Below, one piece after another: positions 1 through 11,100 of a DNA stretch of 64,000 nucleotides (the first letter of the stretch is position 1; every line of letters starts with the position of its first letter). Source of the stretch: Echria macrotheca (Eukaryota > Ascomycota > Sordariomycetes > Sordariales > Schizotheciaceae); NCBI GenBank assembly GCA_030411725.1, contig MU839833.1, positions 1,612,001 through 1,676,000 on the forward strand. Reading direction: 5' to 3'. Below the pieces are notes generated by a model. It searched no databases and had not been told where the DNA came from. It saw only the letters and a program-made list of their open reading frames with translations. The position numbers and the translations under genes were made by a program.

Positions 1-272
1 CCGTCGGCCCCGGGACGGGGACGACCACGACTGTGGTCGGCGGGCAGACGGTCACCATCGGCCCCGACGGTGTGAAGGTGTCGACGCTTAGTCTGGCGTG
101 GCCTTTTGGGCCGACTACGGTTATTACACCCGGGGCTACGGCGGGGGAGCCTACCTCGACTAGTACCGCGGCGGCGCAGAAGGATGCCGCTGGGCGGGTG
201 AGAGTTGACAAGGCCGTGGGGTTGTGGTTGGGTGTTTGTTTGGTTGTTGGGGCGGTTGTTGTTGGCGTTTGA
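1..272 (+). CDS. C-terminal part of a probable GPI-anchored surface protein (partial)
   Basis: The reading frame is open at the left edge (codons in phase with base 3) and ends with TGA at 270-272, so only the last ~89 residues are present. They are rich in Thr, Gly and Val, with beta-rich repeats such as TVTIGPDG, then a Ser/Thr/Ala linker. The chain ends in a hydrophobic segment (AVGLWLGVCLVVGAVVVGV) with no charged residue after it, which is what a GPI-attachment signal looks like. This suggests a secreted wall or plasma-membrane protein. The family cannot be named because the N-terminal domain lies outside the window. A single C-terminal transmembrane anchor is the alternative. Confidence 0.5.
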   Translation, partial: VGPGTGTTTTVVGGQTVTIGPDGVKVSTLSLAWPFGPTTVITPGATAGEPTSTSTAAAQKDAAGRVRVDKAVGLWLGVCLVVGAVVVGV

Positions 273-2705
273 GTTTTGGATGGATGTTTTGTTGTTGTCA
301 GGTACCAAGCGTCCATTGGTTTGGTTGGTTGGTTGTGTGTGTGTGTGTGGCTATGTCCTTTTTTTGCATACGGCGTCATGTGAAAGTTCTTTTTACTGTC
401 TAAAAGGGATGGGCGGGATGGATGGGGTCTACTACGGTTACTGACCTATTGCTTTTTGGATCGGATCGGTTCGGATCAGGCGAAATATTGGCAAACTTGA
501 GCGAGCACCTAACCTCAGAGCGGTGTTTTTATGGATGATGGTTTTTTGGATCTGTAGGTAGGGAGGGAGCTGGTACGATACCCGAGGATGGGTTGGATGT
601 GTGCATAGGTATATATATCACTTGGTGATGATGATGATAGGGCTGTTAGGCTTGGTAGATGGTGTATAACATGCCACAACTACTATCTGAGTTTATTTGT
701 CTATGGTGTTTGGTGTGTTGATGTGTGAGATTACTCAGGGAGGTAGTCTGGAGAGAATACCTCCCCAGGTATCGATATCACGTGTGTGTGGTGGGAATTG
801 CAATGAGAAACTTGGAAAAGGGACGGAGAACGAGCCGCTTTTAGCTTCTAGCTTCTATGCAGTCAGCAACAACCGTCGGAGACAAGAGCCGAGCGATGCA
901 TGACAGCTGACGAAATCGGAGTAATCGGTCCCATCCCAGGGGTAAGTCGGGATCCTCAATGCCAAGTTTGCCAATCGGCAGTGAGCATTAGCACGAACGA
1001 GTAAGCGACTTCCCCTCCAGAAATGAGCTTGTCGAGCTTGTGGAAGGAAAAGGGGGAACAGGTGGTGTCAGATCAGGGTAGCATGGTTTCTTGGTAGTGG
1101 TAGTAGCAGCTATGTGCCGTCCCGTGGGTACGAGGAGGGGAGGGGAGACGTAAAGTGTGTGGGTGGGTGGGTGGATGCTGCTGGCCTTCGTTATTGACGG
1201 GTTGTGGGTGGTAGTAGAATACGGGGTTCGGGGTACAGCGTAGCGAGTTCAGCAGTCCTGCGAGGGGGACAGACACCGCTGTGTCTAAAGACCACACAAA
1301 CAAGGGCGTCATCCTGGCGATGAATCAAAGCAAACACGATCCAGCTCATTCATTCTTACAAAACGACGAACGAGAAAAGTGAGGGGCACAATATCCCTCA
1401 CCACCCAACACCACCAGACAGAGTCTGCCACCATGGAAGCGAGGCTGGCGCGGCTGGGTGAGCTGCAGCGAGGCGGAGTCGATACATATCTACCTTACAT
1501 ACACGTGCATATACGTACGTCTTCCGCGCAACGTGTGGTTTTGGAGGTAGGTAGGTAGGTGGGAAGAGGGTGTAGTGATGTTCAGCTGAACTCGGGGGAA
1601 ACCAAGAACTTCATTCAAGTGATCTCTGCAAAACGGGGAATATATTCTACCGACTGCTTACCCCTTAACTACCTAGTCTGTTGTTCTTCTAGGTTACCTG
1701 GGTAGGTTGGCGGAGTTCCGTCTTCATGTGTCGTGTCCATCCGAGATTCTTCTTCCACCATTTGTATCGTCGAATAGTCAAGTATTGAGAATTCCGAGTA
1801 ATGAAACAGGGGGCGATCCTTAAAACTCTAAGTGACTGCCTTAGATACTTACCTAGATACCTAGAAAGATTGCCCCTACCCCTACCTATCTTGTGAAAAT
1901 CCCTATAGCCATAAGCCCATGGCAGACTCGATAAGTTGGTTCAACCAGACAGACAATACAACGCCCTAAAGAACCCCAACAGACCAAAAGAATGCCTACC
2001 TCAACCATGCCACCTACGCCGCCGTCCCAAAACCTCGCACAGTACCATCTGTCCGATTTCTCAGTACAGTACCCCTTGTATGCACAGCACGGCACAGAGC
2101 AGCTTGTACAACCAACAGCCATCCATCCCATCCCATCCGATTCCGCCGCCCAGGAGACACGTCAGCCTACGTAGACGAAGCAATACATCCCAGTTCCCTA
2201 ACCCAGGGATGATGATGATGCATTACCCTCCCCCTGGCTGCCATCCACAAATAAAAATCTCATACCAACCGCCGGCCGGCATCGTGACAAGGTGCAGGAA
2301 CAAACACAGCAAGACAAACAGGTGGACCCAACAGCTTAGATATTCGCAAATATGCAAGTCTGAACTGTGTAGTCAGCCGAGCAGAATCCCACTCGTTTCA
2401 CTGCCAGGAACTTGGTGCTTTATGCTCCTTACTGCTTATTGTGCCCATCTGGTGTATCCCTGGGCGCATTCCGTCCAATGAGTCTAGCTACGGCAGCATA
2501 GACGCCTGTAGACGGATGAACAAAGTCCGATCGAGTATACTATTACCTGACGCAAATTCTTGCTTCTGAAGTTGTAGTGCACCACGCAAAAAAGCGCAAC
2601 AGATCGATAAGATATCTAAGGATAACAATAGCAAAACTAGATTATAGAGCATCGCCCAAAGAATCGAAGAAAAAAAGCTATTACGACAATGAGAAGTGAA
2701 CAGAC
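273..2705. other. Intergenic region, no gene supported
   Basis: About 2.4 kb between the left-edge gene and the 3' end of the F-box gene, so it should hold two 3' flanks. Open frames are short and lack fungal-like composition. It contains short low-complexity runs (GT-rich near 330-350, ATG repeats near 2208-2222) and several copies of a TAGGTA/TACCTA motif, the densest being a GTAG run near 1546-1560 and copies near 1850-1890. Confidence 0.5.
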
Positions 2706-5700
2706 TCAGACCTTGCCCTTCCCCTTCCCCTCAAGAGGCTGATACTCCCCCCGCGCTCGCTGCCTGGCCTGCTCCTCTTCAAGACTCAGCCGAAGAGCCA
2801 GAGCCAGGTCATCCTCCTCACTCATCCCAAAGTTCATACTCGACTGCCCCTCATACGGCACAACCGGCGTACTCGCAGACGGAGACACCGACGAAGACCG
2901 CTTGCCCTTCTTATCCTTAGCCTTCTTCACCTTGATCTCATACTCCCCAGAGCTCTGCCCGCGCGGAGACTGACCCGCATCATTCACCCCTTCCAGCAGG
3001 GAGAGTCGTATGGCCCGCTGTACCTGGGCTTCGTAGTCGTCATCCGTCTCCTCCTGCAAAGGTGGCAGGTTCCCGCTTGAACCAGACAGACTCGGCTCCG
3101 GCGTAATCGTGTCGAGACTGCCCGCAGATGACGCCGAATCACCAACATCACCGGCCGATCCCGTGTCGCTGGTGCTCTGTCGGCGCAGCTCGTCCTGAAG
3201 ATAAGCCTCCTGCGAAATCATCTGCGCATATCGGATGGCCTCTTCTTCGTTCAGGTCTCCAAGACCAACGCCGAAACGCTTCCTGAGACGCTCTAGCTCA
3301 CGAGAATGGTGCTCCTGCTGGTGACGAAGTTCTGCCTCCTCCGCGGCAATGTAGCTTGATACCGCACCGCCCAGTCGACGAGAGGCCAGCCGGCCGTGCG
3401 CATCAGAGTGTCGAACCCGACGCTTGCGACCCGGAGCCTGAGCAGAAGAGCTGTAGGTCCAGAAGCGCAGAAACGTCCCATAAGACAGGATGCCACGGAG
3501 AGATGCCGGATCGGGATCCAAGAAGATAGCCCGAACGGCAAAGTAGTCGGCGTCCTCAAAAGCAGGGTTCGCATGGAGGATATGCCGGGGGATACGACCC
3601 GACGACTTGGCGCTGAGAGTGCGGATGGGGTCCAAGGTCGACGCCAGCGGATCCCATGCCTGAACGAGGCCATCAGTGCCGCCGTGAACAAGATACAGAG
3701 CCGAGACGGCAAGACAAGAAATCTCGGGCGAGTCCGTCTGGATAACCCGCACCGGCTGCACAGCAGGCAGCGGCTGCGTGTCTCTCATGTTCCATGCAAT
3801 GACGGTACCCGTGCTTGTGCCGACAGCCAGCAGCCGCGCCCTTCTGCCCGGGATCTCGCCCGTAGCGTGCTTGGAGGTGGGCGTGCTGGGCGGATTCAGG
3901 GGCGTCACCGAGGAACCAGAATGCAGAGGGTCCTCGAAGGCGGCAAGCACAGCAAACGTAGACAAGTCCACCGCGCTGGTCGTGATCTCGGCAGAACCAA
4001 GAGGCTTGAGCGCATACTCCGAGGACTGCCACTCTCCACTCAAGCTCGGAGGGCCATGCTCGGGCTCGTCCTGGCTGCTGGACTCGGTCGGACCGCCAAA
4101 TATCGACTTGGGAACAGGCGTCGAGGCTCCGGCCGGAGTGGTATTGCCTGTCTTGCCGCTTCGCAAAAGTCGTCGAACAGAGGCACGCTCGCCGTTCTCA
4201 TGACCGCAGGTGATGACAAAAACAGCTTCACCGACGCCGGTTTCGTCACCGCCCGCAAAGTCCACCTCAATGTTCCGACGCATATCCCAACCTTGACACA
4301 CATGGCGAAAGTGGGCAGGCGTATAACGGAAGAACTTCTCAATCTCCTTGGACTCGGCAATGATCTGCTCCTTGCTCAATCCCATCGAGTTGCTCGGGGA
4401 ACGAGGCGAGTAAGCACCGCGAACGGCATTCTTGTCGCTGTCATCAGGCCGGGCAGTGCGACGGGTCGACTCAATGAGCTCCCAGTAGGCGGTGCGGCCA
4501 GCACTCCAAGCTTCCTTGAGAACATGCTCCGGCTTGGCCCGGGCAACAGGCGGCGTGGGGGTCTCGGTCAGGTAAAAGACCTCACCCAAGGCGTTCAGAG
4601 CAACGGCCCAGACACGTCCGAGCGACTTCCGCTTCTGATTGTAGCTGTCATCGACCTTGATATCCACAATCGGAACGCCCGGGCTGAGGACCCATCGGGC
4701 GGTCATATCGCCGTTATTGAATCGAGGACCGGTCGAATCGTAGCCCAAGGCGTAGCTCGTCACGACGCCCAGCGAAGACCCGGCCAACATTCCAACCATG
4801 GACTGGGTCATAGATGGAACATTGGATGACTTGGCGATCCAGACACAGCAAACGGCCTCGGTAAGCTCGGGAATCTTGGGGATCTCAGGCACCATATCGA
4901 TGATGGCGCCGTCCTGGCTGAGATACCGACCGCGGAGCTCCCCAACGGCGCGGAAGTACACGCGGCCACCCGGGAATCCTTCGCCGCCGATCGTGCCATA
5001 CGGCTGGCTGACGTCCATGACGTTCGGTACCGCTGCCGGACCGTCGCCGATTCCATACGGCTCCAGGTCGGGAACGACCTCGTCGAGCTGAGCAAACGAG
5101 AATGGGTCGTCAAGACCGAACTTCTCAATCTTGCCCGTAGACGGATCACTGACAGTGCTCACGCCGAGGTCTGAACTGCCATGGATAGCGCGAGGCCCCT
5201 TCTTGCCGGCAGCGAACGAAGCATGAATGTTGGTGATCATCCACGGGAGCTTAGAGTTGTACGTTAGCACCGCGCCTGCCTTTTTCCCGCTTTGACTCGG
5301 ACGGACGGCCGGTCCATTGCTTCCGGGCTTCCCGCGAGCCACGCTGCGCAAGAGACGCATCCGCAGCAGATATTCACTCCGCCACGAGGCCAATGAGGTG
5401 AGCCGGGTGAAGTATCGAAACTCTGACCGAATCGACTCGCCCTCGGTCTCGTCGCCTGGCGTTTCCTTTTTCGGAGCCGCCAGGGCATCGTGTCCCGGGA
5501 AGAAGCGTAGAAAGGCAGTGCGCCACGCATACGGAGTGGTGACGAGTGCGTAGAAGCGCTTGGATACGAGTGCCACCGACGCGTGCGAGTCGGGATGCAG
5601 GTGGGACAAGATATGGGTCAAGATCTCTGCAGACTATTAGCGGAGACCTGCGACGTGCGACGGAAACAGACCATTGGGAAAATCCACCAGCTGGACGCCA

Positions 5701-6065
5701 TCCGATGGTGTTCCGGGGCGTTTGACGACCTGGAATCCCAGTACGGGACGGGGGGATCGCCGCGAGGACGCTGCCACCGCATTTTCATATTCCAAAATAC
5801 GCTGGCCGGGACTCAGCCGGGCCGTCGAGGAGCCATCGAAGCTCAATCGGCCGAGGATCCGGTCGAGCTGGACGCGGTCGACGCCAGCGCCAGACGTGCC
5901 GGACCGCTGCGAGCCTGGAGAGCTGCTGCGAGACTGCGACTGGGAGCGGGGGTCTGGCGAGCCTGATTGAGGGTGAAGGGAGCCATGTTGGAGAGTTTGA
6001 GAGGTAGGAGCCTGGGCGTTTTGCGGTTGAGCTTGGTTGAGAGAGTTGGTCAGTCCTTGCTGCAT
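2706..6065 (-). CDS. ufo1: Ufo1-like F-box / WD40 / UIM protein
   Basis: Two exons: 6065-5672 and 5626-2706, with a 45-base intron (5671-5627). The intron has an unusual GTCTGT donor, a GCTAATAG branch region and a CTGCAG acceptor. The spliced protein is about 1104 residues. The splice restores the F-box core LVDFPNEILTHILSHL (from ~126), which neither exon contains alone. After a disordered N-terminus and the F-box come WD-like blades (LLAVGTSTGTVIAWN, LVHGGTDGLVQAWD). The C-terminus holds two clear ubiquitin-interacting motifs (VQRAIRLSLLEG near 1000 and EEDDLALALRLSLEEE near 1068) and a weaker one after the WD region. F-box, WD and C-terminal UIMs in this order match yeast Ufo1, a substrate receptor of SCF ubiquitin ligases whose UIMs promote its own turnover. 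The name is assigned by architecture only. Confidence 0.82.
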
Positions 6066-9000
6066 AAAGGTTTTTGCGCTAACTCGGGGGATATGGCTGC
6101 CGGCTGTGCAGAGGGCGATGCACAGTCGATGATGGTGATGGTCTAAATTGGGAGAAGAGTGTCTTGCAATCCGTATCTATCCGTCGTGGTGTTCCTGACT
6201 TGAGGTGAAGACGTGTTGATGTTTGCGCGTCGAAGTTTCTGACTCAGGTTTCCGGCTTCCGAGGATGTCCGGAGCCGAAATTTGCCAGGTGGTCCCAGCT
6301 GGCTCCACCAGGCGTGTCCACGGACACCAAGCGAGACTCCATCGTCGGTGATCTTGGATGTTGAATTCGTATGGAGAACACACAAAGGCCTATTCAGAAT
6401 TGGAGTTGTCTGAAGCTTGAATACAGGCTGTACGCTGATTAGGTGGTTAGGGTTGGAATGGCCGCTTCTGGGACACTGCTTGCAGTGCATCTTCACCGCA
6501 CAGGAGGATAATCGGATGCTGATTGTATAATCATAGCTAGTGTACACTCTGCATACCGCATGCACAACGTGTGGGCCCGTCAGACAGTTTCACCATCGAG
6601 GACCAGCTCGAAAAGTTCCCCGAATGTGATCAAGCAGAAGCCCGATGACTATCGAGAAGGGAATCTGTGACAAGGGGCGGGAATCGCTTTGACGTCAGCC
6701 ACAATCTGGTCCCCGAGTGGCTTGCCGCAACGTTGATGCCGTGTTAGCCGTTCGGTGTCAAGCTTGTTGATTTCTGCGCTCATGGATAACTCGTGCTTGT
6801 CCTCATTTGAAGAGTCGCACCACTTGAAAAGGGCACGAAGGCCCACCGGATGGAAGCCGAGCTCGACGATGCCGGCTCCGGTGGAGTCAAGCCTCACGGG
6901 ACGGGAGCGCCCGCAACGCCCCGCCGACTCCCCGCTCGAACTCGCTGATCTTTTCGCTGCATGCCCACGTCGTCACCGTCGTCCTGACAAGCATGATTTA
7001 CCTCTAGTGTGCAGTGTCCGGATTTACGCTTCGGAGGCCGTCCAGTGTTTGACTTCGTGTTGGTGCGGCCACACCATTCCAGCAAAAGGACCAGGCTCGG
7101 GGATGCAGGAAAGCAACATTGCAGCACAAGGGTCGTCTCCCATTGGACACAACGCAGACATGTTCGCGGGGAACTTGCACTTGTCCCGCGGTGCCGCCTA
7201 AAGCTGCCAGAGGGCCGTCATGAGAGAGCAAAAACTCCGACCACACAAGTCGTGCGAATCGGGGCTGCCGGAAACAACCCCACGCAGGGTGCGGGAGGGG
7301 GTGACGCGATTCCCGCTGTCGAAGATCTTGACCTGGCCAGTGCGTCCCGTGTGTCGGGGGCGAAAGCGTGGCGGGCCGATATTCACGACTATTCAGTCCT
7401 GGATTGGACCGTCGGCGAGCGAACAGCTGCGGGGTTGTGACGCCGGAGTGCGACAAGTGGTCGGCGATGCACTCTTGACACGATACACAAGAGGGGCCCG
7501 CCCAGAAGACCCCGAGAGCCGCCCTGCCGCCGCATGACCCTCCCCTCGACACAATGCGCTCCAGGAGGGATGATGCTGGCAGCTGGGAGCGACTGAAACA
7601 AACGACCCAGAGCTCCGGGTGTGGCAACTCTTTCTTTGCTCTATCACTCTATGACAGTGGCGTCGTAATCTCACCTATCAGACAGAACGGCCTCGGGCAG
7701 GTGCCTGATGACGGCGGTCGGCGTCTGGGAGCGGTGAAAGCAGGACAAAGAGAGAGGGCGGGAGGGGAACCCGACAGTCTGGGTCAGTGATAATACTCTC
7801 GGCTGTCAGTGGTTGGGGGCTGTCGAGTCGCAAGTTTGGCCGAGTCGAGGGAAACGGCCGAGGATAAATTGGCCAAATTGCTGGACAAATGCTGTGCCGT
7901 TGAGATGGTCGGATGTCGCTGTCGACTGGCGCCGCCGCTGTGGTCCAGATGGGCGGTCCCTCCCGTTTTGTCACTGTTTGCATGATGGGACGGTTCATGC
8001 CAGCCCGGTACAGCGCCTCGGCATCGGAATGTCGCCAAGCCAAGGCATTGAGCTGCTTGAAACGAGATGGGCCGAATCCATGGAAAAGTATCGCGACGTG
8101 GCGGTCGTGAGGTTGTGAGAGGAAGGAAGCGTAGTTCCGCATCGTCAGTGGAGCGTGTAACTGCGCGGAACCATGCCGGCTTCGTACAGACACATGCAGA
8201 CCAAGTTTGCCGGGACCAATATACTGGCGATGCGATGATACGTTTCCCTCGTGCCGGCGACGTGTCAAGCAGCCCGCCACGACCGGATGGTATGGTTTGG
8301 GAGCAATATTGGGCCACTGGCGCTAAATCGCGCACCCTGTGAGTTTTTATCCGGGCAGCCATTCAGCGCCAAAGTCTCCCTGGCAGGCCTTTAACGTTAG
8401 CGCTCAGGACTGGCGCTTAAAAACCAGCGTCACTATGTAGTGTACACTAGTCAATGACTCGGTAAGCTATGCGTGAGGGGGGAGCTATCAAACAGGTGAC
8501 AACCGGGGGTCGAACGGGCTTCTGGGACTTATGTCGCGGCGAAGAGTGCGCAAATCCGGCCCGCTCGTCAGATGGACGGATGCAAACCATCACGGCGTGT
8601 TGGGAGCCACCCCGAGCACACCACCACCAACTCCGCGGCCGGGGTCTGGCACGGACCCGCTAGCGTCGGATGATGTGCCAAGGATCACGCCCCGGCCTTG
8701 CCCTCCAGCTTCCGTGGACCATCGGATGCGGATTCGGCGACGGCGAGCTCTGTAGTGTGAATCAACACCGACAAAACATGAGGTGCACTACTGTCCGGAC
8801 ATGCGATGCTGGCGAAGCATGAATACTGGTTGACTTGTCAAGACGCGCACTGCCTGCTTTGAGACGACTAGAGACGACCCTTTCCGTCAAGTGACTGGTC
8901 GGGCAGCATTTGCAGCGGCCCCGCTTCGAAAGCTGGGAGCGGGCGACTTTCCAGTTTTGACGTTGGCAAAGCAGGGATGGCGGCCCCCGCAAGCCGTCTG

Positions 9001-10020
9001 CTTGGCCAATCCACGGCCCGTGGGTCCTCACTTTCCCAGCAGAGAGGCAAATGCGATGACTGGCCGTTTGCGAGCTCCGCAGTCCCTGCTGGGAGCTCGC
9101 GTAAAAGCTGGAGCCACCTGTCTGTCTCGCAAACCCACCCGAGTTCTTGGGATTTCCCAGCGCCGTGACTTTGGGGAGCCGTGCTTTGTTTTGCGCTTCG
9201 TACCGGTACTTGCACCGATTCTCTGTACATCTGCCCAAAAACCGTGATACCGACCCAACGGCGCAGGAACAAGGCCGCCGACAAGCCAGTGCAGTGCGGC
9301 AGTCGGCACTCTCTGATAAGCAGCCCAACCAACCTCTGGCAGCCGGCGGGTTGCTGAACTGGGACTGAACTGGTGCTGGCCCCGTGTTCCACAATTGGCC
9401 CAGGAGCCATACCGGTCCTGTCGACGCTATCGCTAGCGTGCTGCACCCTCGCTCGTTTCCCAGCAGTGCGTGCTGCTGCCACGGCTGCGTGGTGCTCTGC
9501 TCGCTCTCCTGCCAGGCGCATTTCCTGTTGCAGCCAGCAACCCAGACTAGCCTCATCCGCCGCCACACCGGCCCTCTGCTTCTCCGCTTTCCTCTCTCCC
9601 TTCCCGCCCATCCATCCACATCTCCTCTCTCCCTTTCTTCCCCAGACACCACCGACCAGCGGCCCGCAACGCTGGCATCCAGCACCACCACGACGACATT
9701 GACATCGACGGGTTGGAAGGACAGGAAACGCTTTGCAGACGGTCCGATCGTCTGTTTTGTGCACTGCACGGCGCATTGGCTCAAACGCCCCGGCAGCTTC
9801 CCGCGCGCCTGCAACGACAGCACCGCTCCCCAATCGACGGCCTCGATTAACAACGCCTGATCGCTTTCCCGGGAACGCACTGTCGGGTTTTTAGCCGTGT
9901 TTTGGAATTGCAATTCCTGTGCCAGTCGGCAATCCGGTCCCGACGGCGCTTTTTATATCACAGCCAGCCACCCACCCGATGCTCTAGCAACAACCGTCCC
10001 AACACACCACAACCGACATC
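6066..10020. other. Large divergent intergenic region, no gene supported
   Basis: Nearly 4 kb between the starts of the minus-strand F-box gene and the plus-strand Cys/His-module gene. Open frames up to 383 codons exist on the minus strand (8762-9913), but their translations look like random GC-rich sequence, have no domain-like blocks and overlap equally long frames in other phases. Bases 9580-10020 are CT-rich and are probably the promoter and leader of the downstream gene. I saw no tRNA or transposon ends. Confidence 0.45.
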
Positions 10021-11100
10021 ATGAGTTCACCCGCGCAGGAGGGACCGCCAGTCCCCAAGGACAAGGAGAAGAAGGGGTTCGGAAAGGTGCTGTCGAGGGT
10101 CAAGACGTTTGTGAAGAAGGCGGACCGTCGACTGTCAACACTCTCTACCAAGGGCGGCCCGTCTACCGAGCCGGCCGCCAGCACGACTGTGTAATTACTC
10201 TTTAACGTCACCTGTAACCCGTGCTAACTGTTGCAGCGAGCCTCTCCCGACAGAAACGGAAACGAAGAAGGATGCTCCCGAGCCCGAAAAGATCCCGAGG
10301 TCGCAGGTGTTTGCCGAGCGTGCAAAGAAGCTCGGTGAGCTGTACGGTGTCGAGCTGAAGCCGAGCGAATGGCACTCGTCCGAAGGTCATGTCTTGCGCG
10401 TCGAAAAGCCCATCAAGATGCGCGTGCATCGCAAGTGCCACGTCTGCAGCACGTCGTTCGGTGCGGCCAAGGAATGTCCCAAGTGCAAGCATCCCCGCTG
10501 CAAGCAGTGCCCGCGCGTGCCGCCCAAGAGGACCGAAGCCGAGAGGGAAGAGAGCCGCAAGAAGCGGGCAGCGATTCTCAAGGAGCGGGCCGAGAACCCT
10601 CCCATCATCCCCGACTGGGACACGACGGACAAGAAGATTGTGCTCACCAAGCCGGCCAAGACGGGCGGCCAGGATCTTATCCATCGGAAGCCTCGCCAGC
10701 GTGTCCGGCGGACTTGCTGCCAGTGCGAGCGGCTTTTCGGGGCGCACAGCAAGACGTGCGAGGGCTGCTCTCACACGCGTTGTACAGACTGTCCCCGGGA
10801 TCCGTAAGTTTGGCGTTCACCTATACTTTCCACCAGCTAACACGTAGCAGCGCCAAGAAGGACAAATTCCCGTACGGCTATCCTGGCGATGCTCCCGGAG
10901 CTAAGCTGGGTCATTACGAGTGCCACGATTGCAAGACAAAATACTCGGCACCGCCTTCGGAGGACGCAGCGTGCCCGCAGTGCAAGCATCGGAACTGTGC
11001 CTCGTGCACGCGGCTAACACCCAGGAAAGTCGAACCGGAACCGGATCCCGAGCTGTGGAAGAGCGTGCAAGCGAAGCTGGACGAGCTCAAACTCAAGTAA
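10021..11100 (+). CDS. Protein with three repeated Cys/His (zinc-binding-like) modules
   Basis: Three exons: 10021-10190, 10237-10803 and 10848-11100 (or 10851-11100), about 329 residues. Introns are 46 and 44 or 47 bases, with GTAATT and GTAAGT donors and GCTAAC branch sites. The N-terminus (~15-45) is a very basic, probably amphipathic helix. Three modules follow, each CxxC, a spacer of 9-13 residues, then the strict core CxxCxHxxCxxC. Their cores are CPKCKHPRCKQC (137-148), CEGCSHTRCTDC (231-242) and CPQCKHRNCASC near the C-terminus. The first two modules are followed by CPR. The invariant Cys and His argue for metal binding, probably zinc. I do not recognise a characterised family. The last acceptor is a tandem TAGCAG, so isoforms differing by one Ser are possible. 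Confidence 0.75.

Noticed and set aside
3396..4829. 477-codon plus-strand frame
   Set aside because: Lies wholly opposite the F-box/WD40/UIM gene. Its translation is Arg/Gly-rich with no motif blocks; high third-position GC of the real gene keeps the opposite frame open.
6539..8448. Repeated palindrome AGTGTACACT near 6539 and 8439 as transposon ends
   Set aside because: Flanking bases do not extend into terminal inverted repeats, no transposase-like frame lies between, and a 10-base palindrome can recur by chance.
8495..8530. GGGGGTCGAACGGGC as a tRNA T-arm
   Set aside because: The loop lacks the TTC of a B box, and no acceptor or anticodon stem could be built upstream.
8762..9913. 383-codon minus-strand frame in the 4-kb gap
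   Set aside because: Overlaps another long frame in a different phase, lacks splice partners and recognisable motifs, and crosses the likely promoter of the next gene.
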